Notes: a model not told the origin generated them from the sequence alone. A DNA stretch of 64,000 bases from an uncultured Paracoccaceae bacterium (GCA_913043905.1 CAJWNQ010000003.1:1-64000); one strand, 5' to 3'; shown: positions 38,168 through 48,210, counted from the first letter of the stretch. Numbers and translations: made by a program.

Positions 38168-39472
38168 ATGGCAGATCTTACAAGTAATTTTGTTGGCATA
38201 AAATCACCCAATCCGTTCTGGTTGGCATCAGCGCCACCAACGGATAAAGAATATAATGTTCGGCGTGCATTTGAAGCTGGGTGGGGTGGTGTTGTTTGGA
38301 AAACCCTCGGGTCAGAAGGTCCTCCTGTCGTTAATGTAAATGGCCCACGCTATGGAGTTGTGCATGGTGCTGATCGTCGTGTCTTAGGCTTAAACAACAT
38401 TGAACTTATTACAGATCGTGATTTATATAAAAATCTTGATGAAATTAAACGTGTCAAAATAGATTACCCTGATAGAGCAATTATTGTTTCTCTTATGGTA
38501 CCTTGTGAGGAAGAGGCATGGAAGGCTATATTGCCTCTTGTTGAAGAAACGGGCGCAGATGGAATTGAATTAAACTTTGGTTGTCCACATGGGATGGCTG
38601 AGCGTGGCATGGGTGCTGCTGTTGGTCAGGTCCCCGAATACATAGAAATGGTTACACGTTGGTGCAAACAATATTACTCAAAGCCAGTTATAGTAAAACT
38701 GACACCTAATATTACAGATGTTCGTCAGCCTGCTGCGGCTGCGCAAGCGGGTGGTGCAGATGCTGTTTCACTCATTAATACGATAAATTCAATTATATCA
38801 GTTGATCTGGATGTTATGGCACCAAATCCAACAATTGATGGTAAAGGAACCCATGGGGGATATTGTGGTCCTGCAGTTAAACCAATAGCAATGAACATGG
38901 TTGCCGAAATTGCCCGTGACCCAGAGACTTCTGGTCTGCCAATTTCAGGGATTGGCGGCATCACCAATTGGCGTGATGCAGCTGAATATATGGTTTTGGG
39001 ATGTGGAAATGTACAGGTTTGTACTGCAGCAATGACTTATGGCTTTAAAATTGTTGAAGAAATGATCAGTGGGTTATCTCAATGGATGGATGAAAAGGGA
39101 CACACATCAATTGATGATTTTGTTGGAAGAGCAGTTCCAAATGTGACTGACTGGCAATACTTAAACCTAAACTACGTATCCAAAGCATCTATTAATCAAG
39201 ATGATTGCATTAATTGTGGGCGCTGTTATGCGGCATGTGAAGATACCTCTCACCAAGCTATTGCGATGACTAAGGATCGTGAATTTAGTGTTATCGATTC
39301 AGAATGTGTTGCATGTAATTTATGTGTAGAGGTCTGTCCTGTAGAAAATTGCATTACTATGGTTCAACAAGAGCCAGGCATGGTTGATGCTCGTACGAAT
39401 AAAGTTGTGGAAAAAGAACATGGAGATTGGACAACGCATCCTAATAATCCAAGTGTTTTTGCTGCAGAATAA
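38168..39472 (+). CDS. preA: NAD-dependent dihydropyrimidine dehydrogenase subunit PreA
   Basis: DHOD-like NPFWLASAPPT, LNFGCPHGM, C-terminal 4Fe-4S motifs CINCGRCYAAC and CVACNLCVEVCPV. Confidence 0.95.
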   Translation: MADLTSNFVGIKSPNPFWLASAPPTDKEYNVRRAFEAGWGGVVWKTLGSEGPPVVNVNGPRYGVVHGADRRVLGLNNIELITDRDLYKNLDEIKRVKIDYPDRAIIVSLMVPCEEEAWKAILPLVEETGADGIELNFGCPHGMAERGMGAAVGQVPEYIEMVTRWCKQYYSKPVIVKLTPNITDVRQPAAAAQAGGADAVSLINTINSIISVDLDVMAPNPTIDGKGTHGGYCGPAVKPIAMNMVAEIARDPETSGLPISGIGGITNWRDAAEYMVLGCGNVQVCTAAMTYGFKIVEEMISGLSQWMDEKGHTSIDDFVGRAVPNVTDWQYLNLNYVSKASINQDDCINCGRCYAACEDTSHQAIAMTKDREFSVIDSECVACNLCVEVCPVENCITMVQQEPGMVDARTNKVVEKEHGDWTTHPNNPSVFAAE

Positions 39473-39481
39473 TATCCTTAG

Positions 39482-40384
39482 ATGACCCAAGAGTTTAAGG
39501 GTCATCTTGCTATGTTGTGCTTTTCGGCACTTATTGCCGGATCATTTGCACTAGGCAGTTTAATTATTAACAGTTTGTCGCCTATCGTTGTAACTGTAAT
39601 TAGGTTTGCAATTACTGCTCTTATTCTAGGTGGATTAATTATAGTAACTCAACCTTTAAGTAGATTGTCTTTTAAAACACCACTACGTTATATTATTTTA
39701 GGTTCTTGCTTAGTCTTATATTTTGTTTTGATGTTTGAAGCTTTGAAAACGGCATCACCTATATCTTTGTCTGTAGAGTTTACCATGGCACCATTTATCA
39801 GTGGTTTATTTGGTTATCTAATTTTACGACAGAAAATTACATTAAGAATTTTAATTGCTTTATTTATTGGATCTATAGGTGCGCTTTGGGTCATATTTAA
39901 TGGAGATTTAAGTCGTTTTTTAGAATTTCAAGTTGGGCGAGGCGAAATACTTTTCTTTATTGGGATGTCATTTTACGCTCTATATGTGCCACTGGTTCGA
40001 AAATTTAATTATGATGAACCACCTATTATTTTTACATTTGCAATAACTATAGGGGCATTACTGATTTCGCTACCTTTTGCATTTAAAGAAATAATCAGTA
40101 CTAACTTCGCAGTCATTAGAAGTCTTGATGTATTTATTATTTTATATTTAGCAATTTTTGCAAGTGCAGCCACATTTTTATTAATTCAATATGCTGCGCT
40201 AAGACTGCCATCTGTAAAAGTAATGGCTCATACATATTTAACGCCGAGCTGGGTAATTGTTTGGCATTTATTATTAGGGATAGAAGGACCTTCATCTTCA
40301 GATTTTGCAGGTATTTTTTTTACAATTGTTGCTTTAGTTATTCTTCTTAAGGAGCAAACTAAAGATAAAGTTTCAAGGAGTTAA
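39482..40384 (+). CDS. EamA/DMT-family transporter
   Basis: About 10 TM helices, two EamA repeats. Confidence 0.87.
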   Translation: MTQEFKGHLAMLCFSALIAGSFALGSLIINSLSPIVVTVIRFAITALILGGLIIVTQPLSRLSFKTPLRYIILGSCLVLYFVLMFEALKTASPISLSVEFTMAPFISGLFGYLILRQKITLRILIALFIGSIGALWVIFNGDLSRFLEFQVGRGEILFFIGMSFYALYVPLVRKFNYDEPPIIFTFAITIGALLISLPFAFKEIISTNFAVIRSLDVFIILYLAIFASAATFLLIQYAALRLPSVKVMAHTYLTPSWVIVWHLLLGIEGPSSSDFAGIFFTIVALVILLKEQTKDKVSRS

Positions 40385-40996
40385 CATTGTGCTGAACATT
40401 GTCTTTAAAAAAGGGCCCGCTGTGTCAAAGGGATCTTTAGTATTGTTATCTAATACAGACCGAACTTGAATGTCGAAGTCCGCGTAATGTTGTGTAGTTG
40501 CCCAAATTGAAAAGAATAAATGATGTGGATCAACTTGAGCAATTTTTCCATCTTTCGACCATGCTTCTAAAATCTCTACTTTTTGAGCCACTAGGTCTTT
40601 TAGTGTGCCTTGTAATTCAGGCAATACATGTGGAGCACCCTGCAAGATTTCATTAGCAAAAAGTTTGCTTTCACGTGGAAAATCACGAGCCATATTAAGT
40701 TTTTGCTCAATATATTTACAAATTTCGTCTATAGGATCGTTGTCTTCGTTGATAGCATGCAGTGGAGCTAACCAAGTTTCTAACAGTTTTGCGAGAACTG
40801 TAACGTGAATGGCTTCTTTGTTGTCAAAGTAATATAAAATATTTGGTTTAGATAGTTTTGCTCGCTTGGCTATCATATCAATAGTAGAGCCCCGAAAGCC
40901 AAAATCTGAAAATACATCTAACGCAGCTTCTAAAATTATATCTGTTCGTTGACGCTGTATCCGCGTGAGTTTTTTTGTAGTTTGTGATCTAGCCAT
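40373..40996 (-). CDS. TetR-family regulator, RutR-like
   Basis: HTH FSDFGFRGSTIDMIAKRAKLSKPNILYYFDNKEAIH; C-terminus SIWATTQHYADFDIQV typical of the RutR/YcdC C-terminal domain. Confidence 0.87.
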   Translation of the reverse strand: MARSQTTKKLTRIQRQRTDIILEAALDVFSDFGFRGSTIDMIAKRAKLSKPNILYYFDNKEAIHVTVLAKLLETWLAPLHAINEDNDPIDEICKYIEQKLNMARDFPRESKLFANEILQGAPHVLPELQGTLKDLVAQKVEILEAWSKDGKIAQVDPHHLFFSIWATTQHYADFDIQVRSVLDNNTKDPFDTAGPFLKTMFSTMLTP

Positions 40997-41019
40997 TTAA
41001 TATTTTACCTAGCTTCAGT

Positions 41020-41661
41020 TTAACTTGGAGTAAGGCCAATTCCTTTTAATATAATTGTTTTAACCGATAATTTAGCAATCTGCCACTGTGCATCACTATA
41101 TGGCTTGCCTGCATTTAAAGTTTCAATCTGATGGCCGAAATCTGCATAGTGCTGTGTGGTTGACCAAATCATATATAACAAATGAGCAGGGTCGATTGAA
41201 TCCATTTCACCATCTTCGATCCATCTTTGAATGTGTTTGCTGCGATCTTGTGACCATTCAAGTAATTGCCCTTCTAGATAATCTTGTATTATTGGTGCAC
41301 CGTGAATAATTTCAGTAGCCCATACTTTTGAGCCATATGGATGAGTGCGCGCTAGGTCCATTTTTTTATCGATGTACCGACTAAGTGCTTCGCGTGGACC
41401 AAGTTCTGTATCAAAAGCAGAGGCAGCTTCCATCCATATATCAAAAATATTATAAACTACCTGACGATAAAGATCCTCTTTAGTTTTAAAATAATAATGT
41501 ATGTTTGCTTTAGGTAAATTTGCTACATCTGCAATTAGCTGTGTGGTTGCGCCAGCATAGCCAGCTTCAGCAAATACTTTTTCAGCAGCAGCTAAAATAT
41601 TTGTTTTATTTTGAGATCGTTTTGCGAATTTTTGAAATGAAACAGTATTGCTTGCGATTAT
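41020..41661 (-). CDS. Second TetR/RutR-like regulator; no ATG/GTG/TTG at the expected start, putative AUA or AUC initiation
   Basis: The track shows only 41020..41433, but the frame stays open upstream and encodes IIASNTVSFQKFAKRSQNKTNILAAAEKVFAEAGYAGATTQLIADVANLPKANIHYYFKTKEDLYRQVVYNIFDIW, a complete TetR HTH; GGGAGGA lies 6 nt upstream of ATA. Confidence 0.75.
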   Translation of the reverse strand: MIASNTVSFQKFAKRSQNKTNILAAAEKVFAEAGYAGATTQLIADVANLPKANIHYYFKTKEDLYRQVVYNIFDIWMEAASAFDTELGPREALSRYIDKKMDLARTHPYGSKVWATEIIHGAPIIQDYLEGQLLEWSQDRSKHIQRWIEDGEMDSIDPAHLLYMIWSTTQHYADFGHQIETLNAGKPYSDAQWQIAKLSVKTIILKGIGLTPS

Positions 41662-41682
41662 GATCTTCCTCCCAAAAAAAAC

Positions 41683-41698
41683 TTGACCGTATGGTCAG
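41683..41698. promoter_or_regulatory. RutR-like operator TTGACCGTATGGTCAG
   Basis: TGACC/GGTCA palindrome close to the TTGACCANNTGGTCAA consensus, between divergent TetR and hydrolase genes. Confidence 0.75.
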
Positions 41699-41711
41699 AT
41701 ATGTACAATAG

Positions 41712-41727
41712 TTGACCATACAGTCAA
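41712..41727. promoter_or_regulatory. RutR-like operator TTGACCATACAGTCAA
   Basis: TTGAC/GTCAA palindrome, 29 bp centre-to-centre from the first box. Confidence 0.75.
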
Positions 41728-41764
41728 AAAAATATCAGTCAAGAAAACTTCAAGGGGGACCAAA

Positions 41765-43015
41765 ATGTCTAAATTAAATTCTAATTTACGTATTAATGGT
41801 GACAGACTCTGGGATAGTCTTATGCAAATGGCCGAAATAGGCCCTGGTATTGCGGGTGGAAACAATCGCCAAACACTCACAGATGAAGACAGTAAGGGCC
41901 GCACTCTGTTCCAAAAATGGTGTGAAATAGCTGGATGCTCCATGGGCCTTGATCAAATGGGAAATATGTTTGCTACGTGGGGTGGAACTGATCCTGATGC
42001 TTTACCAGTATATGTTGGGTCACATTTAGATACGCAGCCCACTGGTGGTAAATATGATGGAATTTTAGGGGTATTAGGTGGTTTGGAAATATTACGTACC
42101 TTGAATGATTTAAATATCAAAACAAAGCATGCTATTGTTGTAACAAACTGGACCAATGAGGAGGGGACGCGTTTTGCGCCTCCGATGCTTGCCTCAGGAG
42201 TTTTTGGTGGTGTTCATACGCAAGATTGGGCTTATGCACGTGCAGATTCTGATGGGAAAACGTTTGGTGATGAACTTAATCGAATTGGCTGGCGTGGTGA
42301 AGAAGAAGTAGGAATGCGGAAAATGCATGCATTTTTTGAATTGCATATTGAACAAGGGCCAATTCTTGAAGCCGAAAGTAAAGAAATAGGTGTTGTGACC
42401 CATGGGCAAGGGTTGTCTTGGACTGAAATTACTATTGTAGGTAAAGATAGTCACACGGGCTCTACGCCAATGCCCATGCGTAAAAACGCTGGACTAGCCA
42501 TGGCTCGCGTATTGGAATTAGTAGATGAAATAGCTTTATCTCATGCGCCATATGCTGTTGGTGCGGCAGGGCATATTGATGTCTATCCCAATTCTAGAAA
42601 CGTTATTCCAGGAAAAGTTGTCTTTACTGTAGATCTTCGCTCTCCAGAGTTATCCGTTATTAACGATATGGAGCAACGTTTGGAGGTTGGTGCCAAGAAA
42701 ATATGTAGTGATATGGGGCTAACCGTAACGTTCGAAAAAGTTGGTGGGTTTGATCCTGTTACATTTGATGAAAAATGTGTAACTGCCGTTCGTAATGCAG
42801 CTGAACGATTAGGTTACAGTCATATGAATATTATATCAGGCGCAGGTCATGATGCATGTTGGATAAATGGTGTAGCCCCAACAGCGATGGTTATGTGCCC
42901 TTGTGTAGATGGACTTAGTCATAATGAAGCAGAAGAAATTTCAAAAGAATGGGCCGTAGCTGGAGCCGATGTATTGATGCAAGCAGTTATTGAAACTGCG
43001 GAGATTATAACATAA
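41765..43015 (+). CDS. Zn-dependent hydrolase: N-carbamoyl-beta-alanine (ureidopropionase) / N-carbamoyl-amino-acid amidohydrolase family
   Basis: YVGSHLDTQPTGGKYDGILGVLGGLE, TNEEGTRF, FELHIEQGP, ISGAGHDA; adjacent to dihydropyrimidinase and preTA. Confidence 0.92.
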   Translation: MSKLNSNLRINGDRLWDSLMQMAEIGPGIAGGNNRQTLTDEDSKGRTLFQKWCEIAGCSMGLDQMGNMFATWGGTDPDALPVYVGSHLDTQPTGGKYDGILGVLGGLEILRTLNDLNIKTKHAIVVTNWTNEEGTRFAPPMLASGVFGGVHTQDWAYARADSDGKTFGDELNRIGWRGEEEVGMRKMHAFFELHIEQGPILEAESKEIGVVTHGQGLSWTEITIVGKDSHTGSTPMPMRKNAGLAMARVLELVDEIALSHAPYAVGAAGHIDVYPNSRNVIPGKVVFTVDLRSPELSVINDMEQRLEVGAKKICSDMGLTVTFEKVGGFDPVTFDEKCVTAVRNAAERLGYSHMNIISGAGHDACWINGVAPTAMVMCPCVDGLSHNEAEEISKEWAVAGADVLMQAVIETAEIIT

Positions 43016-43062
43016 TTTAATACAGATAAATAAATTCTGAATGTTTGAGGGGAAACGACATA

Positions 43063-44523
43063 ATGACCAAAGTCATCAAGGGCGGCACTGTATGTACTGC
43101 AGATCGTAGTTACAAAGCTGATGTACTAATCGAAGGTGAGGTAATTAAGCAAATTGGTCAAAACCTTATAGGTGACGAATATATAGATGCTGAAGGTGCG
43201 TATGTTATTCCTGGAGGTATTGATCCGCATACGCATTTAGAAATGCCTTTTATGGGAACTACAGCTGCAGAAACTTTTGAATCCGGTACATGGGCGGCAG
43301 CCTGTGGCGGTACAACAATGGTTGTTGATTTCTGTTTACCTGGAGCTGATGGTAGTATTAAAAATGCTATAAATGAATGGCATAGAAAATCTGCGCCCCA
43401 AATTTGTTCTGATATAGGCTATCATATGGCCATTACTGGTTGGAATGAAAATGTTTTCAATGAAATGAAAGACGCAGTAGATATGGGCGTCAACAGCTTC
43501 AAGCATTTTATGGCCTATAAAGGTGCATTAATGATTGAAGATGACGAGATGTTTGCAAGTTTTAAGCGATGTGGTGAACTAGGTGCCTTACCAATGGTTC
43601 ATGCAGAAAATGGTGACTTGGTAGCCGAACTTCAACAAAAATATTTTGACCAAGGCATTACTGGACCTGAAGGTCATGCTTATTCCCGACCGCCAGAATT
43701 GGAAGGCGAAGCAGCTAACCGCGCTATTACGATTGCGGATACTGCAGGTGTGCCTTTATATATTGTTCATGTCTCGTGTGAACAATCGCACGAAGCAATT
43801 CGGCGAGCGCGCCAAAAAGGAATGCGTGTTTATGGTGAGCCATTAATTCAGTTTCTGACGTTGGATGAATCTGAGTATTTCAATAAAGATTGGGACCATG
43901 CTGCGAGACGTGTTATGAGTCCGCCTTTTAGATCAAAAAGCCACCAAGATAGTTTATGGGCTGGTTTGCAATCGGGTTCTTTGCAAGTTGTTGCTACTGA
44001 CCACGCTGCATTTAACACAGAACAAAAACGCGCTGGGCGCGATGATTTTAGAATTATTCCTAATGGATCAAATGGCTTAGAAGAGCGGCTTGCTGTGTTA
44101 TGGACAGAAGGTGTTGAAACTGGTCGCTTAACTCCTGAAGAGTTTGTTGCCGCTACCTCGACTAATATTGCTAAAATCCTTAATATTTATCCAAAAAAAG
44201 GTGCTATCGTAGAAGGTGCCGATGCAGATATTGTTGTCTGGGATCCTAAAATCACAAAAACGATAAGTCCAAGCAATCACCATTCAGTTCTTGATTACAA
44301 TGTTTTTGAGGGTTTTGTAGTTAAAGCACAATCACGTTTTACCCTCAGCAGGGGCGATGTTATTTGGGCTTGGGGGCAAAATAGTCAACCTCAACCTGGT
44401 CGTGGCAGGTTCATACCTCGACCAGCATTTCAATCAGCTCAAATAGCGCTGAGTAAATGGAAATCTTTAAATTCTCCACGACAAATTATTCGTGATCCAT
44501 TGAATATTCCGGCGGGTATCTAA
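43063..44523 (+). CDS. hydA: Dihydropyrimidinase (D-hydantoinase)
   Basis: GGIDPHTHLEMPFMGT, SFKHFMAYKGALMI, VHAENGDL, VATDHAAF. Confidence 0.94.
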   Translation: MTKVIKGGTVCTADRSYKADVLIEGEVIKQIGQNLIGDEYIDAEGAYVIPGGIDPHTHLEMPFMGTTAAETFESGTWAAACGGTTMVVDFCLPGADGSIKNAINEWHRKSAPQICSDIGYHMAITGWNENVFNEMKDAVDMGVNSFKHFMAYKGALMIEDDEMFASFKRCGELGALPMVHAENGDLVAELQQKYFDQGITGPEGHAYSRPPELEGEAANRAITIADTAGVPLYIVHVSCEQSHEAIRRARQKGMRVYGEPLIQFLTLDESEYFNKDWDHAARRVMSPPFRSKSHQDSLWAGLQSGSLQVVATDHAAFNTEQKRAGRDDFRIIPNGSNGLEERLAVLWTEGVETGRLTPEEFVAATSTNIAKILNIYPKKGAIVEGADADIVVWDPKITKTISPSNHHSVLDYNVFEGFVVKAQSRFTLSRGDVIWAWGQNSQPQPGRGRFIPRPAFQSAQIALSKWKSLNSPRQIIRDPLNIPAGI

Positions 44524-45303
44524 ATGAATAATCCCGTTATTTCGGCGAATGAGCTTTCGCTAACATATCAAACGAATGATGGACCTGTGCACGCCCTTCA
44601 AGATATTAATCTTGACATTAAAAAGGGAGAATTTGTATCATTTATTGGTCCATCTGGTTGTGGAAAAACAACACTCTTACGTGTTATTGCTGAATTAGAG
44701 ACACCTACTAGTGGAACGATTCAAGTTAATGGAATGAGCGCATCCGAGGCTCGTATGCAACGTGCTTATGGTTATGTTTTTCAAGCGGCAGGTCTATATC
44801 CTTGGCGCACAATTGGTGGTAACATTAAGTTACCACTTGAAATTATGGGTTATAGTAAAGAACAACGAGAAGAACGTGTTGCGCATGTTTTGGAACTGGT
44901 AGAGCTTTCTGGATTTGATAAGAAATTTCCTTGGCAGTTATCTGGAGGAATGCAACAACGTGCTAGTATTGCTCGTGCACTTGCATTTGATGCTGATATT
45001 TTATTAATGGACGAACCATTTGGTGCCTTAGATGAAATTGTTCGTGATCATTTAAATGAACAATTATTAAAACTTTGGGCCCGTACCCAGAAAACAATTG
45101 GGTTTGTAACACATTCAATCCCCGAAGCAGTATTTTTATCAACTAAGATTGTAGTTATGTCCCCCCGTCCAGGTCGAATAGCAAATATAATTGAAAGTAC
45201 TTTGCCTCGTGATCGATCATTAGATATTCGTGAAAGCCAAGAATTTTTAGATATTGCTGCTGAAGTTCGTGATGGGTTGCGGACAGGTCATGCTGATGAA
45301 TAA
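44524..45303 (+). CDS. ABC transporter ATP-binding protein (SsuB/TauB type)
   Basis: GPSGCGKTTLLRV, LSGGMQQRASIARA, LLMDEPFGALDE. Confidence 0.93.
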   Translation: MNNPVISANELSLTYQTNDGPVHALQDINLDIKKGEFVSFIGPSGCGKTTLLRVIAELETPTSGTIQVNGMSASEARMQRAYGYVFQAAGLYPWRTIGGNIKLPLEIMGYSKEQREERVAHVLELVELSGFDKKFPWQLSGGMQQRASIARALAFDADILLMDEPFGALDEIVRDHLNEQLLKLWARTQKTIGFVTHSIPEAVFLSTKIVVMSPRPGRIANIIESTLPRDRSLDIRESQEFLDIAAEVRDGLRTGHADE

Positions 45304-46180
45304 ATTTCGTTTTTTCTGGCACAAAGTGGGGCCAGTTTTGACCGTTCTATTAGTGATAATTGCAATTTGGTATGCGGCTACTATTTGGCTTAATTCATCA
45401 TGGGCCTATGACAAAGCAAAACGTGCGGACACTACAATCTCATTTTCGCAGATGGTATCAGATACTATGATCCAAGATAAGCCTTTGTTGCCTGCACCTC
45501 ATCAAGTAGTGAAAGAAATTTATAAAACAACAGTATTAAAAAAGATAACCTCAAAACGATCACTAATCTGGCATGGTTGGATTACACTTTCTGCTACGTT
45601 GCTTGGTTTTGCTTTTGGCACGACCTTTGGTATTTTGTTAGCAATTGGTATTGTCTATAGTCGTGCGATGGATATGTCTGTTATGCCGTGGGTAATCACG
45701 AGCCAAACTATTCCGATCCTGGCGGTTGCACCTATGATAATCGTGGTCCTTAACGCAGTTGGTATTTCAGGGTTATTACCAAAAGCCATCATATCAATGT
45801 ATTTATCGTTTTTTCCTGTGGTGGTTGGTATGGTCAAAGGCTTGCGTTCGCCAGACCAGATGCAAATAGATCAAATGCGGACATGGAGTGCTTCTAAAAG
45901 CTCATCATTTTGGAAGTTACGACTGCCAAGTTCCATGCCTTATTTGTTTGCATCACTTAAAATAGGCATTGCGGCATCATTAGTCGGTGCAATTGTTGGC
46001 GAACTACCAACTGGTGCTGTTGCTGGATTGGGTGCGCGGTTGCTAGCTGGCAGCTACTATGGTCAAACTATCCAGATATGGAGTGCTCTAATTTGTGCAG
46101 CAATTCTTGCAGCCAGTTTAGTGGCAATTATAGGTATTATTGAAAAGCACACATTAAGGCGGATGGGAATTCAATTATGA
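45296..46180 (+). CDS. ABC transporter permease (SsuC type)
   Basis: TM segments, LRLPSSMPYLFASLKIGIAASLVGAIVGE; ATG overlaps the ATPase C-terminus. Confidence 0.9.
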   Translation: MNKFRFFWHKVGPVLTVLLVIIAIWYAATIWLNSSWAYDKAKRADTTISFSQMVSDTMIQDKPLLPAPHQVVKEIYKTTVLKKITSKRSLIWHGWITLSATLLGFAFGTTFGILLAIGIVYSRAMDMSVMPWVITSQTIPILAVAPMIIVVLNAVGISGLLPKAIISMYLSFFPVVVGMVKGLRSPDQMQIDQMRTWSASKSSSFWKLRLPSSMPYLFASLKIGIAASLVGAIVGELPTGAVAGLGARLLAGSYYGQTIQIWSALICAAILAASLVAIIGIIEKHTLRRMGIQL

Positions 46181-47016
46181 CTTGGATAGTATTTGCCTTG
46201 CTTTTTTGGATTACTATGTGGATTTTAAATGTCCGTTTAGCCAATGCTGAGCGTAACCGCATTACAAATTGGATAGTCCCTGCTTTATTTGGCATCTCAC
46301 TATTAGTGCTTTGGGAAGGGTTTGTAAGGGGGTTAGATATTAGTCCAATTTTACTTCCTACTCCATCAGCAATTGCTATACGTTTTTCAACAAGTATTCC
46401 AATCCTATGGGTTGATTTCGTTCAAACCTTTGTTAAGGGAGCGCTGTCTGGATATGTAATCGGCTGTTCGGCAGCATTTTTAACTGCTATTGCTGTCGAT
46501 AAATCAAGTTTCTTAAAACGTGGTCTTTTGCCTGTTGGTAATTTTGTGGCAGCTTTACCTATCATTGGTATGGCACCTATTTTGGTTATGTGGTTTGGTT
46601 TCGATTGGCATTCAAAGTCTGCAGTTGTAGTGGTAATGGTGTTTTTCCCTATGTTAATTAATACTGTTGCTGGCCTTAGTGCCAAAGACACTATTCAAAA
46701 CGATCTTATGCAAACCTACGGTGCTAGCTATTGGCAAAGCCTTTTCAAGCTTAGCTTACCTGCTGCAATGCCATTTATTTTTAATGGATTAAAAATTTGT
46801 ACAACGTTGGCCCTTATTGGTGCGATTGTTTCTGAATTTTTTGGATCGCCAACCCGAGGGATGGGATTTCGTATTTCGACTGAAGTTGGGCGTTTGTCGC
46901 TTGATATGGTTTGGGCGGAAATAACTGTGGCGGCCCTTGCAGGGTCGGCATTTTATGGGATGATGGCCCTAATCGAGAAGGGTATAACCTTCTGGCATCC
47001 ATCACAAAGGAGTTAA
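46177..47016 (+). CDS. ABC transporter permease (SsuC type)
   Basis: LSLPAAMPFIFNGLKICTTLALIGAIVSEF. Confidence 0.9.
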   Translation: MTWIVFALLFWITMWILNVRLANAERNRITNWIVPALFGISLLVLWEGFVRGLDISPILLPTPSAIAIRFSTSIPILWVDFVQTFVKGALSGYVIGCSAAFLTAIAVDKSSFLKRGLLPVGNFVAALPIIGMAPILVMWFGFDWHSKSAVVVVMVFFPMLINTVAGLSAKDTIQNDLMQTYGASYWQSLFKLSLPAAMPFIFNGLKICTTLALIGAIVSEFFGSPTRGMGFRISTEVGRLSLDMVWAEITVAALAGSAFYGMMALIEKGITFWHPSQRS

Positions 47017-47041
47017 AGTAATAATAACAAGGAGAAATACT

Positions 47042-48031
47042 ATGAAGAATATGATTAAAGGTGCGCTAGCAGGTGCATTAATGTTAAGTGCGTCAATTGC
47101 GTATGCAGATGATGATGTAACACTTCAACTTAAGTGGGTAACACAAGCACAATTTGCTGGTTACTATGTAGCATTAGATAAAGGATTTTATAAAGAAGAA
47201 GGATTAAATGTAACCATCAAACCAGGTGGGCCAGATATTGCTCCCGCACAAGTTATTGCTGGTGGTGGAGCTGATGTAGTTCTAGATTGGCTACCATCTG
47301 CATTAGCATCTCGGGAAAAAGGTCTTGATTTAGTAAATATTGCTCAACCCTTTAAGTCATCTGGTATGATGCTAACTTGCCGAAAAGATGCGGGAATTTC
47401 ATCACCTGCTGATTTTGCTGATAAAACATTAGGCGTTTGGTTTTATGGTAATGAATATCCATTTCTTAGTTGGATGAGTAAACTAGGGTTAAAAACTGAT
47501 GGCTCAGCGGGCGGAGTAACCGTTCTGAAGCAAGGCTTTAATGTTGATCCAATTTTACAAGGTCAAGCAGCTTGTGTTTCAACAATGTCTTACAATGAAT
47601 ATTGGCAGGTAATTGATGCTGGTTTAACAGAAGATGACTTGATTGTTTTCAAATATGAAGACGAAGGTGTATCAACCTTGGAAGATGGAATGTACGTACT
47701 GGGAGAGAATTTAAAAGACGATGCATTTAAAGAAAAAATGGTTCGTTTTGTACGTGCTTCTATGAAGGGCTGGAAATATGCTGAAGACAATGTAAATGAA
47801 GCAGCTGATATAGTTTTGGACAACGATGCCTCTGGTGCACAAACTGAGAAGCATCAACGTCGTATGATGTCAGAAATTGCAAAGCTAACTGCAGGATCAA
47901 ATGGTGCGTTAGATGCTAATGATTATGAGCGGACTGTTCAATCTTTATTGAATGGTGGTTCTGATCCAGTAATTACCAAAGCTCCAGAAGGTGCTTGGAC
48001 ATCTGAAATTACAGATATTGCATTAAACTAA
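47042..48031 (+). CDS. ABC transporter substrate-binding protein (SsuA/THI5-like), probably pyrimidine-related
   Basis: Signal peptide, VTLQLKWVTQAQFAGYYVALDKGFYKEEGLNVTIKPGGPDI typical of THI5/NMT1-like SBPs. Confidence 0.9.
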   Translation: MKNMIKGALAGALMLSASIAYADDDVTLQLKWVTQAQFAGYYVALDKGFYKEEGLNVTIKPGGPDIAPAQVIAGGGADVVLDWLPSALASREKGLDLVNIAQPFKSSGMMLTCRKDAGISSPADFADKTLGVWFYGNEYPFLSWMSKLGLKTDGSAGGVTVLKQGFNVDPILQGQAACVSTMSYNEYWQVIDAGLTEDDLIVFKYEDEGVSTLEDGMYVLGENLKDDAFKEKMVRFVRASMKGWKYAEDNVNEAADIVLDNDASGAQTEKHQRRMMSEIAKLTAGSNGALDANDYERTVQSLLNGGSDPVITKAPEGAWTSEITDIALN

Positions 48032-48039
48032 AAAAAATT

Positions 48040-48067
48040 ACGGAAAGTAGGGTAAACTACTTTCCGT
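48040..48067 (+). terminator. Terminator hairpin after the THI5-like SBP
   Basis: ACGGAAAGTAG-GGTAAA-CTACTTTCCGT perfect 11-bp stem. Confidence 0.7.
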
Positions 48068-48210
48068 TCAAATAAATTATTATCGTAACTTATTATTTTA
48101 TGCTGTTTTAACATCATTTTAGCCCGAACGGCTTACATTCTATGTTTGGTTAAACTATGATTTATAATATGATAACGAATTCAATAAGTTTTTATAATGG
48201 GATTATTTTA

